From the NCBI GenBank assembly GCA_021234155.1, contig JAJEKV010000021.1, positions 17,903,710 through 17,967,709 of the forward strand: a stretch of DNA of 64,000 bases, in the 5' to 3' direction. The stretch is from Isoetes taiwanensis (taxonomy: Eukaryota > Streptophyta > Lycopodiopsida > Isoetales > Isoetaceae). The notes below the pieces were generated by a model. It ran no database searches. It saw only the letters and a list, made by a program, of their open reading frames with translations, and was not told where the DNA came from. Below are positions 13,301-26,495 of the stretch, piece after piece (the stretch's first letter is position 1; each line of letters opens with the position of its first letter). A program made the position numbers and the translations under genes.

Positions 13301-13618
13301 AGATTGCGCCTCAGCTCACATCACTTAGGAGTGGAAGTGGGACGGTGGGGGAACTTTCCAAGATATAAGCGCACATGCAAAGTCTGTGGTGATGATGTGA
13401 TCGAGGATGAGATACACTTGATACTGCACTGCCCAGCATATCAGGCACTGAGACATAGACATATGGTATCCTCAGAAATGCCCCTATGGGCATTCTTTGG
13501 CATGCCACCTGCGACCATTGGATATTTTTTAACAGATGTCATGAAAGTGAGAGAAATATCTATAAAGAATTATAACAGTTTGTTGGATAGTTATGAGAAA
13601 GAGGGAGACATAGACTAA
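10346..13618 (+). CDS. LINE C ORF2: endonuclease - reverse transcriptase - zinc knuckle, intact
   Basis: A 1090-residue open frame from ATG 10346, starting MCMWNINGK at the endonuclease N terminus. Order: APE-type endonuclease (residues about 1-275; VETHEHEERG, GGIAVYARN, AGCYYPPRDSP, LLGDFNSR, SDHYPIVMEIE), a basic linker with KGLPCNGWYDQDCK, and reverse transcriptase (about 480-810; NNYRMVMVSSLFSKLFA, QAGFRRKMSTIDH, FVDLTKAFDM, GVKQGCPLSPTLFG, YADDIVIFA). A thumb and C-terminal region follows, with a CKVCGDDVIEDEIH...CP knuckle (about residues 1010-1035). There is no RNase H. The protein would nick target DNA and prime reverse transcription there. All catalytic motifs appear intact. It does not look like the plant L1 type at 32-33 kb; the clade is unassigned. 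Confidence 0.9.
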   Translation: MCMWNINGKVDEVALLGDILKSWDLIFMVETHEHEERGLPDIEHFNLLHSVWHNKGWRRKGIGGIAVYARNGLENMFKVVKKDTSKQHIWLETRGCYGKVYIAGCYYPPRDSPLYKIGDMDKDDPFHHLEKDASELGEHGDIVLLGDFNSRIACKQAYIPTDDGDSIWMEPLDEESMQANGWARVTQDRNIDVQPQGMHLLNMCSGLDLIVLNGIKRFPCSGKCTSKGATGIGASVVDLALAGTNILDSISNFYVNDSIPTSDHYPIVMEIELRNQGAMEMCSQEHVFSKRICMNRAKKKEYKKACEERIKEISWPVDLGGLDAKLTSMLIDVASACFLSQRRAKGLPCNGWYDQDCKNKRMEYKQADATCKPRIREEYRKLVRRKKRAYLKQKQEHFVKELIEDPKRFWGKIKRRKRMVSALEVDKLIKQVRKLYHIDGLNDVMQVNGEILVFSEEEVEIGIKKLACGKAADTIGLTAEMVKWAGPGVAKLITRMMNKALISGFPSTWQYNRVVPIHKAGDVADPNNYRMVMVSSLFSKLFATLLENRISTWAEENNVRATGQAGFRRKMSTIDHLVTFRAVTDSIKKTKKPLFACFVDLTKAFDMLRRKNIWDYMEDIGVPHGLKNAVAILYEKVVVGLSFPLNQQCHEEVISNIGVKQGCPLSPTLFGIYIDQFERWLHENGGEGTTIAGYVLVLLLYADDIVIFARSQKGMQKHLNALADFCDRTEMKVNLGKTKILIFGIRVHDFHFYYKGEEVEITDTYKYLGLVVKHNYSWNSAVEQRTDAGIKAFYSMQRVCNKKGIIDWHLKKMLYNSLVRSVILYGCEVWGPGLSLDMWTRVEKIQKKFLLAELGVKMQTPYQMMLAETGLYELEIEALLQTIKYVKKLQEMDHDRLPRKAMIHSSLKGWFASVVTWLRRWDMTLDDIPDEADKINECVYEKARNKGWRNPGTKMVFYREVINPGLKEASHLAGGLSRFKQHLVSRLRLSSHHLGVEVGRWGNFPRYKRTCKVCGDDVIEDEIHLILHCPAYQALRHRHMVSSEMPLWAFFGMPPATIGYFLTDVMKVREISIKNYNSLLDSYEKEGDID

Positions 13619-13672
13619 TGATACCTCCGAAAAGGATCATTAGAGGTTTGAAACTTTACTTGTGTTAATGTT

Positions 13673-13702
13673 CGTCTTCTAGACCTGATGGTCTCATAGA
13701 CG
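13673..13702 (+). other. LINE 3' hairpin (copy C)
   Basis: CGTCT (13673-13677) pairs with AGACG (13698-13702), enclosing AGACC/GGTCT (13681-13685/13690-13694). TTAATAAAAC and (TTATC)n follow. Confidence 0.8.
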
Positions 13703-13738
13703 TTAATAAAACATTATCTTATCTTATCTTATCTTATC

Positions 13739-13873
<135 letters not shown>

Positions 13874-14108
13874 CTCTCTCTCTCTCTCTCTCGGACATTT
13901 GGGACATTTGGGTGCTAGGGTTTACGCTTTGTAACGAGAAAGCCATAGCTCTCACATATGGTGTCAGATTGCAACGGGGTTGGGCTCGTTGGAAAGCTTA
14001 TTTCGAGCTCTTTCCAATGGTGTATAACATCAATACTTTTGATTCAGTTTGGTAGTCTGTAATTGGCATTTTCCGGGACTGTGTACAGGATAGCGGCTAG
14101 TAGGACAG

Positions 14109-15014
14109 ATGACAAAAAAGAAACGGACTGTAGATGGGATTGGCAGAAACAAAAAAGAGGGAACTGAGGATGTTGGGTCGTCATCAGACTCAGATGGAAT
14201 CGGAAGTATCAAGAAAACAGGGAACCTGGTTTTTTCCTCCACAAAATCGGAAGCTCCAGAGAAAACTGACCCGGCCCCAGAGGGTACAGTGACCAAGCAA
14301 GATCTGTTAGATGCCGTTGGCCAGATGAGGGCAGCCATGGAATTCTCAACCCTGTCTATGAAGACATCAATGGAGGCCTCTGTCCAAAACATGGTAAGTG
14401 ATTTGAAATCTTTCTTGTTAGCTCATGTGCAAGCAGAAGTGGAGAAATGTCAGCACAATATGATAATGGAATTAGAGCAGTTCAAGAAGGGAATTAAAGC
14501 AGAATTTGAAGCTTTCAAGCAAGAGGTTTTGAGTGAAGATAGTGATTGCGAAGATGATGTAGAAGAGCAGGAAGAAAAGGACATCTCTGGAATCCAAAAG
14601 CAATTATCAGCTTTTATAGAAGAGCAAGAAAGGAGAGAAAAAGCATTGAACATCCGTTTGATTGGCATACCGGAACAGACCAGAGAAAAGACCAAAGACA
14701 TTGTTCAGGCTTTTTGTGAAAATGAACTGGCGGTGATAGATTCAGGCATTACAGATGCATTTCGGATTGGCAAGCAAACTGATAGGGATCGTCACATTAT
14801 TGTCAAATTCAGATCAAAGGAAGACAAGATTAATATACTGAAAAAGAAGACCATGCTCAAGGGAAAGAAGATCTGGATCAATGACGATCTTACTAAGAAC
14901 CAGTTTCAAGAGTACAAGGAACAGGTGCAGATCCTCAAGGAAGCAAGGCAAGAGGGGAAAAAAGCGTACTGGCGACGAGGGAAGGTCATGGTGGAAAATC
15001 CAGAAAGTGCATAG
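14109..15014 (+). CDS. LINE D ORF1, intact
   Basis: 301 residues from ATG 14109. The N-terminal 60 residues are basic then Ser/Asp-rich. Residues about 60-165 form a long coiled coil (MRAAMEFSTLSMKTSMEAS, HVQAEVEKCQHNMIMELEQ). A Glu/Asp cluster follows, then the L1 ORF1-like RNA-binding part (about 185-300): KALNIRLIGIPEQ, AFRIGKQTDRDRHIIVKFRS, MLKGKKIWINDDLT, ending KKAYWRRGKVMVE. The order of domains and the last block match LINE C ORF1. It should bind the element's RNA in a ribonucleoprotein; that is inferred from the family. Confidence 0.82.
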   Translation: MTKKKRTVDGIGRNKKEGTEDVGSSSDSDGIGSIKKTGNLVFSSTKSEAPEKTDPAPEGTVTKQDLLDAVGQMRAAMEFSTLSMKTSMEASVQNMVSDLKSFLLAHVQAEVEKCQHNMIMELEQFKKGIKAEFEAFKQEVLSEDSDCEDDVEEQEEKDISGIQKQLSAFIEEQERREKALNIRLIGIPEQTREKTKDIVQAFCENELAVIDSGITDAFRIGKQTDRDRHIIVKFRSKEDKINILKKKTMLKGKKIWINDDLTKNQFQEYKEQVQILKEARQEGKKAYWRRGKVMVENPESA

Positions 15015-15035
15015 GTATTTGAGACCACTAGGATA

Positions 15036-18000
15036 ATGTGTTGGAACATAAATTCTATTAGTCAGTATAAAATAGATGTAGTAGATGATCTATTTTCAAA
15101 TGTAGATGTTTTGTTCTTCTTAGAAACTTGTGAAAATGAAGAAAAAGGCTTACCAGACATACATGGGTTTACACTGTTGCACTCCGTTTGGCACAATAAA
15201 GGCTGGCGCCTAAAAGGACATGGCGGGATTGCATGCTATGTAAGATCATGCATGAAACACCTGGTGAAAATAATGAATGAAAGAGGATCATTGCAGCATA
15301 TCTGGGTGGAGTTACATGGCTAGAAAGGTAAGATCTTTGTGGCGGGATGTTACTTTCCGCCGAGAGAATCACCGATTTATGACTTCAGACCACGGATCGG
15401 GATGACCCCTTTTTAGCTTAGAACACGGGATGTGCTTTCATTCTTTGCCGGATGGTGATGTTCTCTTATTAGGAGATTTCAAGCGGGCATTGCTACCAAA
15501 CAAGCAGCTATCGCTAGCATGGAAGGGGATCCCGTATGGGTTGAGATGCTTGATGATAAGGAAGTATCCCAGGAAGGATGGAATAGAACCACGGCAGATA
15601 GAATAAGATGGCCTACACCCCAAGGCAACCATGTGCTTAATATGTGCTCGGGCTTGATTTATTGGTTTATAATGGCATACAGAGGTTTCAGTGCAGTGTA
15701 AGTGCACATGCGAGAAATGCAAGTGTTGTTGATCTCGTTCTTACTACATCCGGTTTGCGAACAGGTGTGTTACATATGTCTATAGGGGAAGAGATGGAAA
15801 AGATCTCGGATCATACACCGACTTGATTTGTGTTAAGCACCAAGAATTACACATGCCACCAGGCACGTTGTGTCTCTAAGCCTCGCATACGTATGAAATA
15901 TCATAAAGTGGAAAGCTATATGAAGAAGTGTGAGGATAGAGCTCCACAACAAATTGGCCCAGCGACACTGATAAATTAAGTGACAAGCTTGCAGAGTTAG
16001 TTCTAGATGTTGCCACTGATTGTTTTGTCTCACGCAGAAAGATGAAGGGGTTGCCATGCAATAGTTGGTTTGATGCGTCTTGTAGAGCAAAAAGAGAGGC
16101 ATTTAAGCAGGCAAGGGGGAAAGATAGACAGAGATTAAAGAAAGAATATTTTGCACTCACGAAATCAAAAAAGAAAAAGTATGTGTATCGAGAGGCAGTG
16201 AGGAGCTGATCCGTGACACTATAGCAGATCCCAAAAATTCCGGAATGAGCTTAAGCCTAAGATGAAGCGGGGAGACCCACACGGAAACAATGGCTTTAGT
16301 AAGCCAAAGCGCGTAAAAGTCAGTATCACATGCCGGAGGCCAATGTCGGTAATATTGACTTACGGGGATGTAGGTCGGTGCTTTGATTTGGAAGACTTAG
16401 AAGAAGGGTTAAGTCATCTTGCCAGCGGAAAGCGGCTGATTCAATTGGTTTGGTAGCTGAAATGTTCAAATGGGCAGGTAACTCAATACACGTTGCATTG
16501 TTGTCATTATTTAACAATGTTTTGCATAAAGGGTTTCCCTCACACTTGGCGGTGAGACAGAGTTTATCCTTGCATAAAAGCTGGAGATGAGAATGATCAC
16601 GGAAATTATCGAATGATTCTGGTAAGTAGTTTATATGCCAAATTATTTGCTGCTATGTTGAATTGTAAATTGAGCACATGGGCTGAAAAACATAATGTTA
16701 GAACCACTGGACAGGCAGGCTTTAGACCAAAAAGATCTACAGTTGATCATTTGGTTACTTTGCGAGCTATGGTTGATTCGGTTAAGGGTAAGAAAAAACC
16801 CCTTTATGCTCTTTTTGTTGATTATGCTAAGGCATTTGACACGGTATCTCGTAGCAATTTATGGGAGAGAATGGAGGCCCTAGGGGTACCAATTGAGCTT
16901 AGGCATGCAGTGAAGATACTTTATGATAAAGTTTTGGTACAGCTATCATCCCCCTACATTGAGCAATGCGCAGATGTGGTAGAAAGCAATATTGGAGTGA
17001 AGCAAGGGTGCCCATTGTCACCCACACTATTTGGCCTATTCATAGACCAGCTACAGGCTTGGATGTCCGAATATGGCGGGGATGGGACCCCATTGTTTAG
17101 ATGCATGGTTCTGTTGCTCTTATATGCTGATGATGTTGTTCTTCTTTCCCGTTCAGTGGAAGGCATGCAGAAGCATTTAGATCTTGTTGGCACATTTACG
17201 TGAGTAAAAGTATGAGGGTAAATATGTCAAAGACTAAGATGATGGTATTTGGGACAAATAAAGTAGATCATCTTAAATTCCTCTATCATGGAGAACCTGT
17301 GGAAATTGTCACCTCATATAAGTATCTAGGGATACATGTGGACAAGGGGCATAGCTGGAACTCTGCCGTTGAGCATAGAGTAAATGGAGGCCTGAAAGCA
17401 TTATATAGCATGCAGCGTAAAAGTGGAAAAGCAGAAATATGGGACTTTAGCCTGAAGCGTACATTATATCGTGTGCTGGTCCAAACAGTTTTGCTCTATG
17501 TGTGTGAAGTATGGGGGCCGGGATTATCTGTGGAATCCTGGAAAAAGGTTGAGAAAGTGCAGAAGAAGTTCTTGAGAACAGAATTGGGTACTAAAGCTCA
17601 AACTCCATATGATATGCTGCTTGTAGAGTGTGGCATGATGCCACTAGAGGCTGAAGCCTTATGCAGAATGCTTACATATCTCTCTAAGTTGCTATTTGAT
17701 ATGCCAGAAGATAGCTTACCAAGGCTAGCATTAGAAGAAACAAGAGACAAGGGATGGTACTCAGATATTAGGGAATGGATGAGGAAGTGGGGGATGGACA
17801 TTCATGGTATACGTGAGAATAAGGGCAATCTAAGAGAGTGGATGCATGAGCACCTCATTAGAAGAAGCTGGAGAGTTCCGGAGACAAAAAAAACATTTCT
17901 ATAGACAGTATATAAATCCCACTCTCCAAGAGGCCAAATACCTCAAGGAAGGTGTGTCTTTTGGCGCCAGACAGATGATAAGCAGGATGTGGCTTAGCTC

Positions 18001-18355
18001 CCATAGGCTTGGGGTTGAAGTAGGACGTTGGAGTAATATTCCCCATGAATTGAGATTTTGCAAAGTATGCAATATGGGAGAAGTAGAAGATGAATTACAT
18101 GTCATCGTAAGGTGCCCGTCATACTCAGGAATTCGAGATAAGTACAATATCCATTCAAACTCTTTGCTGGAATTCTTTGATATGCCTGGACATCACATTG
18201 GGAAATACTTGAAGGAAATATTGATACAGAGAGAACAGTTAATGAGTATTAAAGATTGTAATGTTATACATGATGAGAGATGGGAAGAGTCTAATGCATT
18301 CTTGTCAGAAGATGCATTAGAGGATATCTTTTATAACGTTAAATATGTACATTGA
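15036..18355 (+). pseudogene. LINE D ORF2, many frame breaks
   Basis: Starts MCWNINSISQYKID (endonuclease). The first frame stops at TAG 15321, and fragments continue through 15340-16600 in several frames (GGDFx-like block at about 15470, KGLPCNSWFD at about 16050, GLVAEMFKWAG at about 16450). From 16613 the reverse transcriptase is well preserved: QAGFRPKRSTVDH, FVDYAKAFDT, GVKQGCPLSPTLF and YADDVVLLS (about 17130), with a one-base shift near 17200 and another near 17880. The knuckle CKVCNMGEVEDELH lies at about 18060-18110. The breaks cluster strikingly in the first half. Confidence 0.85.
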
Positions 18356-18356
18356 T

Positions 18357-18385
18357 CGTCTCATAGACCTGGTGGTCTACAGACG
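18357..18385 (+). other. LINE 3' hairpin (copy D)
   Basis: Outer CGTCT/AGACG (18357-18361/18381-18385) and inner AGACC/GGTCT (18365-18369/18374-18378), the cleanest example. A (TTTCA)n tail follows. Confidence 0.82.
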
Positions 18386-18423
18386 TAATAAATACAACAT
18401 TTCATTTCATTTCATTTCTCTCC

Positions 18424-20890
<2,467 letters not shown>

Positions 20891-23374
20891 GTCCTTGCCT
20901 CCATATATTTCTTATATGCCCTCCTTTTCCAAGCAATCGAGCACCATGAATCTTAGAGGCAACAGGATTGTGGCCCCTACCCTGCTTGCTGATGATTCCC
21001 ATCCTTCTCAAATTCCTATTGCTAGGAAGCAAAGAAATACTCCCCGTGCAAGAATTCAGCAGGCCAGACCCCTTCCTGATAGTGTTGGTAAGAAACAATT
21101 GAGACAAAGTTCTATTAGAGGTTCTTGGTCTACATGAGCTTTAGAGTCTGCCCTAGATTCCATAACTGATGTCGTGTTTAGTATTAGAAAAGCTGCTAAA
21201 CACTATGGTATCCCCTACAACTCTTAGAAATCATTTGTATGGCATATCTGAACACAAATTTGGTAGTGTCCCTAAGGCTTTGACTTTAGAGGAAGAGGAG
21301 TTACTTGTAACTGGTGCCTTCAATTATATGATGAAGGTAGGGCAGTTACTTTGAGAATTATGAGGGAGAGGGTTGCCCAAATGACCATAAATCGCATCAC
21401 CATATTCAAAGATGGCTTGCCTGGTCCTAAATGGTGGAAGGGGTTTAAACATAGGCACCTGGAACTCTCTCTCAGATCTACTCAATGTGTTGAGATTGCA
21501 AGGGTCAAGGCAATGACTACTTCCAATCTTAACAACTTCTATGACACACTACAAGGAATTTACAATTCATTGCAACTAGACCCTTCTAGAGTTTGGAATG
21601 CAGATGAAACTGGAGTGCAGGCTGGTAACAGAACATGGATTAGAGTTGTTGCAAGAAGAGGCATGAGGAATGCGACAAAAACCATACCTGGTAACCGAGA
21701 ATGGCTTACTGTCTTGTGCTGTGTGAATGCTCAAGGTAGTAAATTGCCCAACTTATATATGTTTAAGGGCAAGAGAATGAGAGATGCAGACCTTCTTTTA
21801 GGATGTGAAGCTGGAGCAGTCATGGCCTACAAAAAAAAGGCATGGATCACAGATATTCTGTTTTGTGCATGGTTGGACCATTTCAAGAAGAATGTACCAG
21901 GTGGGATTAGTTGTGATAGGCCTCATTTGCTGATATGTGATGGGCATGGATCCCATGTTACCACTCAAACTATCCAAAAAGCTAAAGAAATGGGACTTCA
22001 CATCTTGCAGCTACCACCCCATACCTGACACAAACTGCAGCCTCTTGATGTATCATGATTTTCACCCTTCAAGTCCTATTTTGGAAAGCTTAGATCTCGT
22101 TTTATGCATAGCCACATTTGTGTTGAACCTTCTAAAGATGATATTGCCTCCATTGTATCCAAGTCTTTGGAAGAACCTCTCACTTCTTCCAATATTATTG
22201 CTGGCTTCTAAAAAATAGGTATATGGCCTTATAATTCTATTGTTGTCCAGCCCGAGTTCCTTGCAGATCAGGTTGAACATACTGTCCAGATTATTACAGT
22301 AGCTTGCAATGATTCTTTAAATGCTGGTGCTCAAATTCCAGAAAATCCAGATTGTGTTGCTCAAATTCCAGTTCCTGAAGAGGTAGATTTTGCTCCTGAA
22401 AATCCAGATTGTGATGCTACTAAAAATCCAGAACATGATGCTCCTCCAATTCTTGAAGAGGCACTCCTGAAATGTGAATGCAGTGCAAAATTTAATGCAC
22501 AATTGTTGGACTGATATTAATGTTGGCCACTTAGCTGCTCAGGGTTCAAATGGTGGGCAGCAAAGTGGCTTGGCAGCTTTAGCTCTTGCTGTGGCAGCTG
22601 CTTCTCAAGCTCAAAAGAAGAGAAGAAGCAAACTTCCTGCAGGGTTGAAAGGCAAATTGTATGTTACCTCTGATGAAGTCTTGGCTTCTAGGCTTGATAA
22701 GCAGAAGAAGGATGAAGAGGCAGCAAAGATCAGACAAGAAAAAATAGAAGAAAAGAAAAGAATTATGGAGGAGAGAAAGGAGGCTAAAGAAAAAGAAAAG
22801 GCTAGGAAGGAGCAAGCTAGGAAAGAAAGAGAGGAGAAAAAAAGGATGGAGGCTGACAAACCCACTAAGAGAACTAGAAACATGAAAGTTATTCGTGAAA
22901 CTTCCTCTTCAGATGATGAGGAAATTGCGGTGTTGCAAATGGCAAAGGAAAGGTAAAAAAACAAGGAGGGTAGCTGATGTTGCTGCAGGTATGAACCAGG
23001 AAGTTGACATACTTATTGAGCTTGAAATTGATGTTGCTTGCATTGATGTTGGAAACCAGTATGCAATTGATGTTGAAAACCAGCCTGATGTTGTTCAACC
23101 AATCTCATTCAAGGAGAAGATCATGGAGATGTTCCAAGACAGCTAGGATGTAGAGGATGATGGTTGCATTGGCTGCAGTTTAGAAGACACCCATGAATGT
23201 TCATGGGATAAACATTGCAGGAAAATGGCAGGTGCTAAGGCTATTCAACATAGTTCTCTAGAATTTGGTAGTCTAAATGAGTATTGGACTGAACCAGATG
23301 GATATCATGGCAGGGATGCTTGCTCTGGAGGACAAGTTAAGAAGACCAAAAATCTAAATGACCTGTACAAGTGA
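20891..23374 (+). pseudogene. pogo/Tigger-like (CENP-B type) DDE transposase, decayed
   Basis: Reading begins after acceptor-like TTCCATGCAG, with a basic head (RKQRNTPRARIQQ). A psq-type helix-turn-helix follows at 21150-21250 (SIRKAAKHYGIP, LRNHLYG), then the CENP-B-like second helix-turn-helix (WWKGFKHRHLELSLRS). The catalytic DDE_1 domain has VWNADETGVQ (first Asp, about 21600), LLICDGHGSH (second, about 21940) and HKLQPLDVS (third, about 22045). A long Lys/Glu-rich coiled C-terminal tail runs to a TGA at 23372. Breaks: TGA near 21138, a frame change near 21345, TGA after LPPHT (about 22027), stops near 22055, 22209 and 22514, a frame change near 22950 and TAG at 23144. No terminal inverted repeats were found. 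Confidence 0.82.
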
Positions 23375-23696
23375 CTAGCTCGCACAACCAACCAGCTGAA
23401 AGACATTTGAGAAGTATGTAATTTTGTGTTTAAATTCCTGTTTTGAGGTTGTATTCTGAATTGCAAAAACCTTTATGGTGTTTTCTATAATATAGTCAAT
23501 CTACTATTTTTGCTGATCCAATACCAAGTCCTCTTGTTGAAGAACCTTGTAACGTCTTTTTGAATTTGTAAGTGCCATTTATGTCTTGGTGTTTTTTAGA
23601 TTGTTGAGTTGATCATCATTACCACATTATCTTGTGTGGTTTGATGATCAGCCCAACAAAGCTACTGATTTGCTTATCTGCTTTGCTTGTGTGCAG

Positions 23697-23757
23697 GTGG
23701 CCTAGTATGGTTGCCCGACTACTGCTGGTTTAGGGTTCAATTCCCTAACAGGCCATG
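23697..23757 (+). repeat. tRNA-like remnant or SINE head
   Basis: TGGCCTAGTATGG resembles a Pol III A box and GGTTCAATTCC a B box. TAGGG/CCCTA around TTCAATT forms a proper T arm, and GTGGCC/GGCCAT could be an acceptor stem. The anticodon arm space is too short for a functional tRNA. It is a degenerate tRNA pseudogene or the head of a SINE. Confidence 0.35.
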
Positions 23758-23829
23758 AGTAACCATAGTTAGTTTAATAGTCTTCCCTTACATGCTATTT
23801 GCAGGTCTCTTCTGGTATCTGGCTGCACT

Positions 23830-24230
23830 AAGAACCTCCACATGATGTTCAATTAAGGTACACAAATGAGCTATTGAGGTAACTTTGGAGTCAGTTAAGA
23901 TCTATAACATATCCATTTGGGTTGCAGTCTGATCCAATTAAGTTTTCTGATAGGTCCACTCAAGGTAGACAATGTTCCGTTAAAAGTGTCTTTGTGGTTC
24001 AGATGGACTGTGATTCATTCGAGTTATGCAGTTGGTCCATATCAGTTACATATTGAGGGCAGCATACTGTCCACTCAAGCTAGTTGTTGTGCCATTCATG
24101 TTAGGTAGCTACTCCATATCAGGTGCACAATGATCTATTCAGGGCAATACGATGTCCAATCAAGGTAGGCGCTTGTGCCATTTGAATGCTGCATGTAATC
24201 CATTGTAGGTAGTGTCTTGGACCTATAAGG
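23830..24230. repeat. Degenerate short-period repeats
   Basis: Words such as GTCCACTCAAG, GGTAGAC and CCATNTCAGGT recur at irregular 30-50 bp spacing. No coding signal. The stretch lies between the pogo remnant and the gypsy element. Confidence 0.4.
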
Positions 24231-24372
24231 GAAGGGGAGAGTCCAAGCACACTGGGCCCATTTAAGATAACAGTGCACCATGTGGGTGCTCAGACACCCT
24301 GTAGTTTGAGTAGTTGTAACATCATTCTGATCCAATATTTTGATAGAAAAAATTATTGTCAATGTAGTTTAC

Positions 24373-25134
24373 TGCTGCCACAATTTGGCAGCATAGAAGA
24401 GCAATTGACATTTCTCATTGATGGCTAACAATTTTGCTGAAATATGTGCATATACCAAGTCTACATCCTCAAGACAATTCAAGCAACCTCAAGTTGAAGA
24501 ACCAAGCAAGGACTCTCATTTGAAATATTGCAAAGAAGGGTTGAAGGTCAAAATGTAGTGCAAGGTCAATATAAGGAAGCTCCATGTCAAGATCAAGATT
24601 GGAAGACCCCCTAAGAAGTAAGATATTCATTCAAGTTCTTTGGCATGATTTATACCTTGAGGAACTCCTTGACTCCAATTACCTCCTTTTACTCATCATT
24701 ATTCAAATCCAAAATGGCCTAATCTATCTCCTAGTCAAAAACAACACACACTCCATCACACATCCACTATTTCCATAAATTCCTATTGAAGTTGGCATAT
24801 AATGGCCAATAGGGCACATTCTCTCTCTAAAATCAAAAGGGAGGGAGGAAAACACTCATTTCCATTACAAAGTCACTTGGGCAAAATTTAGTCTAAGCAT
24901 TATTAAGACTTCATGCCAAAAGTGCATATAATTATGCCATATCATCATCCACCTTACCAAAAATGCCACCTCACCATACATGTCATCCACCATTTTGTTT
25001 TTCAAACACTCATCTCCATTACAAAGTTACTTGGGCAATTTGGTCTAAGCATTATCAAGATTACATACCCAAAGTGCATATAATTATGCCACATCATCAT
25101 CCACTTCACCAAAAATGCCACCTCACCATACATG
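24373..25134 (+). repeat. Left LTR of gypsy 1, truncated
   Basis: Matches 29440-30202 closely over its whole length. The first 21 bp form an 8-bp inverted repeat (TGCTGCCA/TGGCAGCA). It contains a tandem duplication of about 160 bp (start words ACACTCATTTCC and ACACTCATCTCC). The match ends at ACCATACATG, where pol begins, marking a deletion junction. Confidence 0.85.
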
Positions 25135-26495
25135 GATTATAAAGAACTGATAGGAGTGGATAGGAAAGTCTGTGAGTTTGAAATTAGGATCAAAGAAAAT
25201 GAGAAGCCTGTTATGCAGAAACTAAGAAGAATAAATGTTGCACTTCTAGAATTAATAAAGGAAGAGTTGTACAGAATGAAAGATGCTGGGGTCATAACAG
25301 AAATAATAAACCCTGAATGGTTGTCATGTATTGTACCAGTTGAGAAAAAGGACAAAGCAATAAGGATATGCATAGATTATAGAGATCTAAATAAGGCTAC
25401 TATTAAGGATTGCTATCCCTTATCCTTTCTGGAACAGGTTCTACATGCTGTGGCAGGTAAGGAAATATACTCCTTCCTAGATGGATTCTCAGGTTTTAAC
25501 CAAATCAGCATCAAAGAAGAAGATGAGCCTAAGACAGCATTCATCACACCTTGGGGAACATTTGCCATGAAAAGGATGCCCTTTGGCCTTATGAATGCTC
25601 CAGATACATTCCAAAGAGCCATGGAATGCCATCATATTTGTTCAGGGTTTTTTTAGATGATTTATGCTTAGGTACTTCATTTGATTACTTGGACTATTTG
25701 ACTAAACTCTTTGCTATGTGCAGGAAAGGGGGGGTAAGTTTGAACCCTAAGAAATGTATGTTTCTATGTTCAAAAGGAGATTTGTTGGGGCATGAGATAT
25801 CCACCAAGGGCATTCAAGTGGCTGAAAGCAAGATAGAAGCACTAAAGAAACTCACTCCACCAAAGACTATCAAACAAGTGAAAAGCTTCTTAGGTATGAC
25901 AAGTTTTCTCAGAATGTATGTACCACATTTTTCCCATACAGTTAGCCCTATTACAAATCTGACAAAGATAGGGAAATTTACAAAGCAAGAGAGTAAGCAC
26001 ATTCGGGTTGAGTGGACTGAACCTTGTCAAGAGGCATTTGACAAAATAATTCAAGCTATCTGTGAGTCCACCTTGTTAAAACCTCCAGATCCTATGAAAT
26101 CTTTCCAAGCTTACATTAGTATAACAAAAAAACCTATAGGGGTAGCTCTGTTACAAAGCAATATGGTTATCATGTTTGCTAGTAAAGTTTGGTCAGATAC
26201 AGAAGTTAGGTACTCTAGGCTTGAAAAGAGTGCAGCTGCCCTTATATTCCTCATAGATAGACAAGGTCACCTTTTTCAGAATAGTGAGATACAAGTTCTA
26301 ATGAGACAAAATCCTATGGCTTTGCTTTTTGCTAAAAAACAACACAAAGTCAAAATCTACAAATGGGCATGCAAAGTGCAGACCTATAGTATCAATGTAA
26401 AGGTGATTAAAACCATTGATGACCCCAGTGCATACCTTCCCTACATTTTCTTTGAACATGAGGACCAAGATGGTTTGGAGCATGGTAATTTTTAG
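25132..26495 (+). pseudogene. Gypsy 1 reverse transcriptase and RNase H
   Basis: The reverse transcriptase begins just upstream of its first motif: PVMQKLRRINVAL, IPEWLSCIVPVEKK-like block, IRICIDYRDLNKAT, FLDGFSGFNQI, FGLMNAPDTFQRAM. A frame change near 25632 precedes RVFLDDLCLG, the catalytic box, and CMFLCSKGDLLGHEIS follows. The RNase H-like part (SKVWSDTEVRYSRLEKSAAALIF) reaches a stop at 26493. The N-terminal ATG arises from the LTR/pol junction and is not the true start. The lineage call comes from the motif style only. Confidence 0.82.

Larger units (their letters stand above)
13893..18420 (+). mobile_element. LINE copy D, full length but frame-broken
   Basis: Begins immediately after a short (CT)n with a 5' UTR (13893-14108; it opens with a doubled GGACATTTG), then ORF1 (14109-15014), a 21-bp gap, a broken ORF2 (15036-18355), the hairpin (18357-18385), TAATAAATACAAC and (ATTTC)n. 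It is the only copy with a plausible complete 5' UTR and the longest ORF1, so it is the best guide to the family's true 5' end. Confidence 0.85.
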
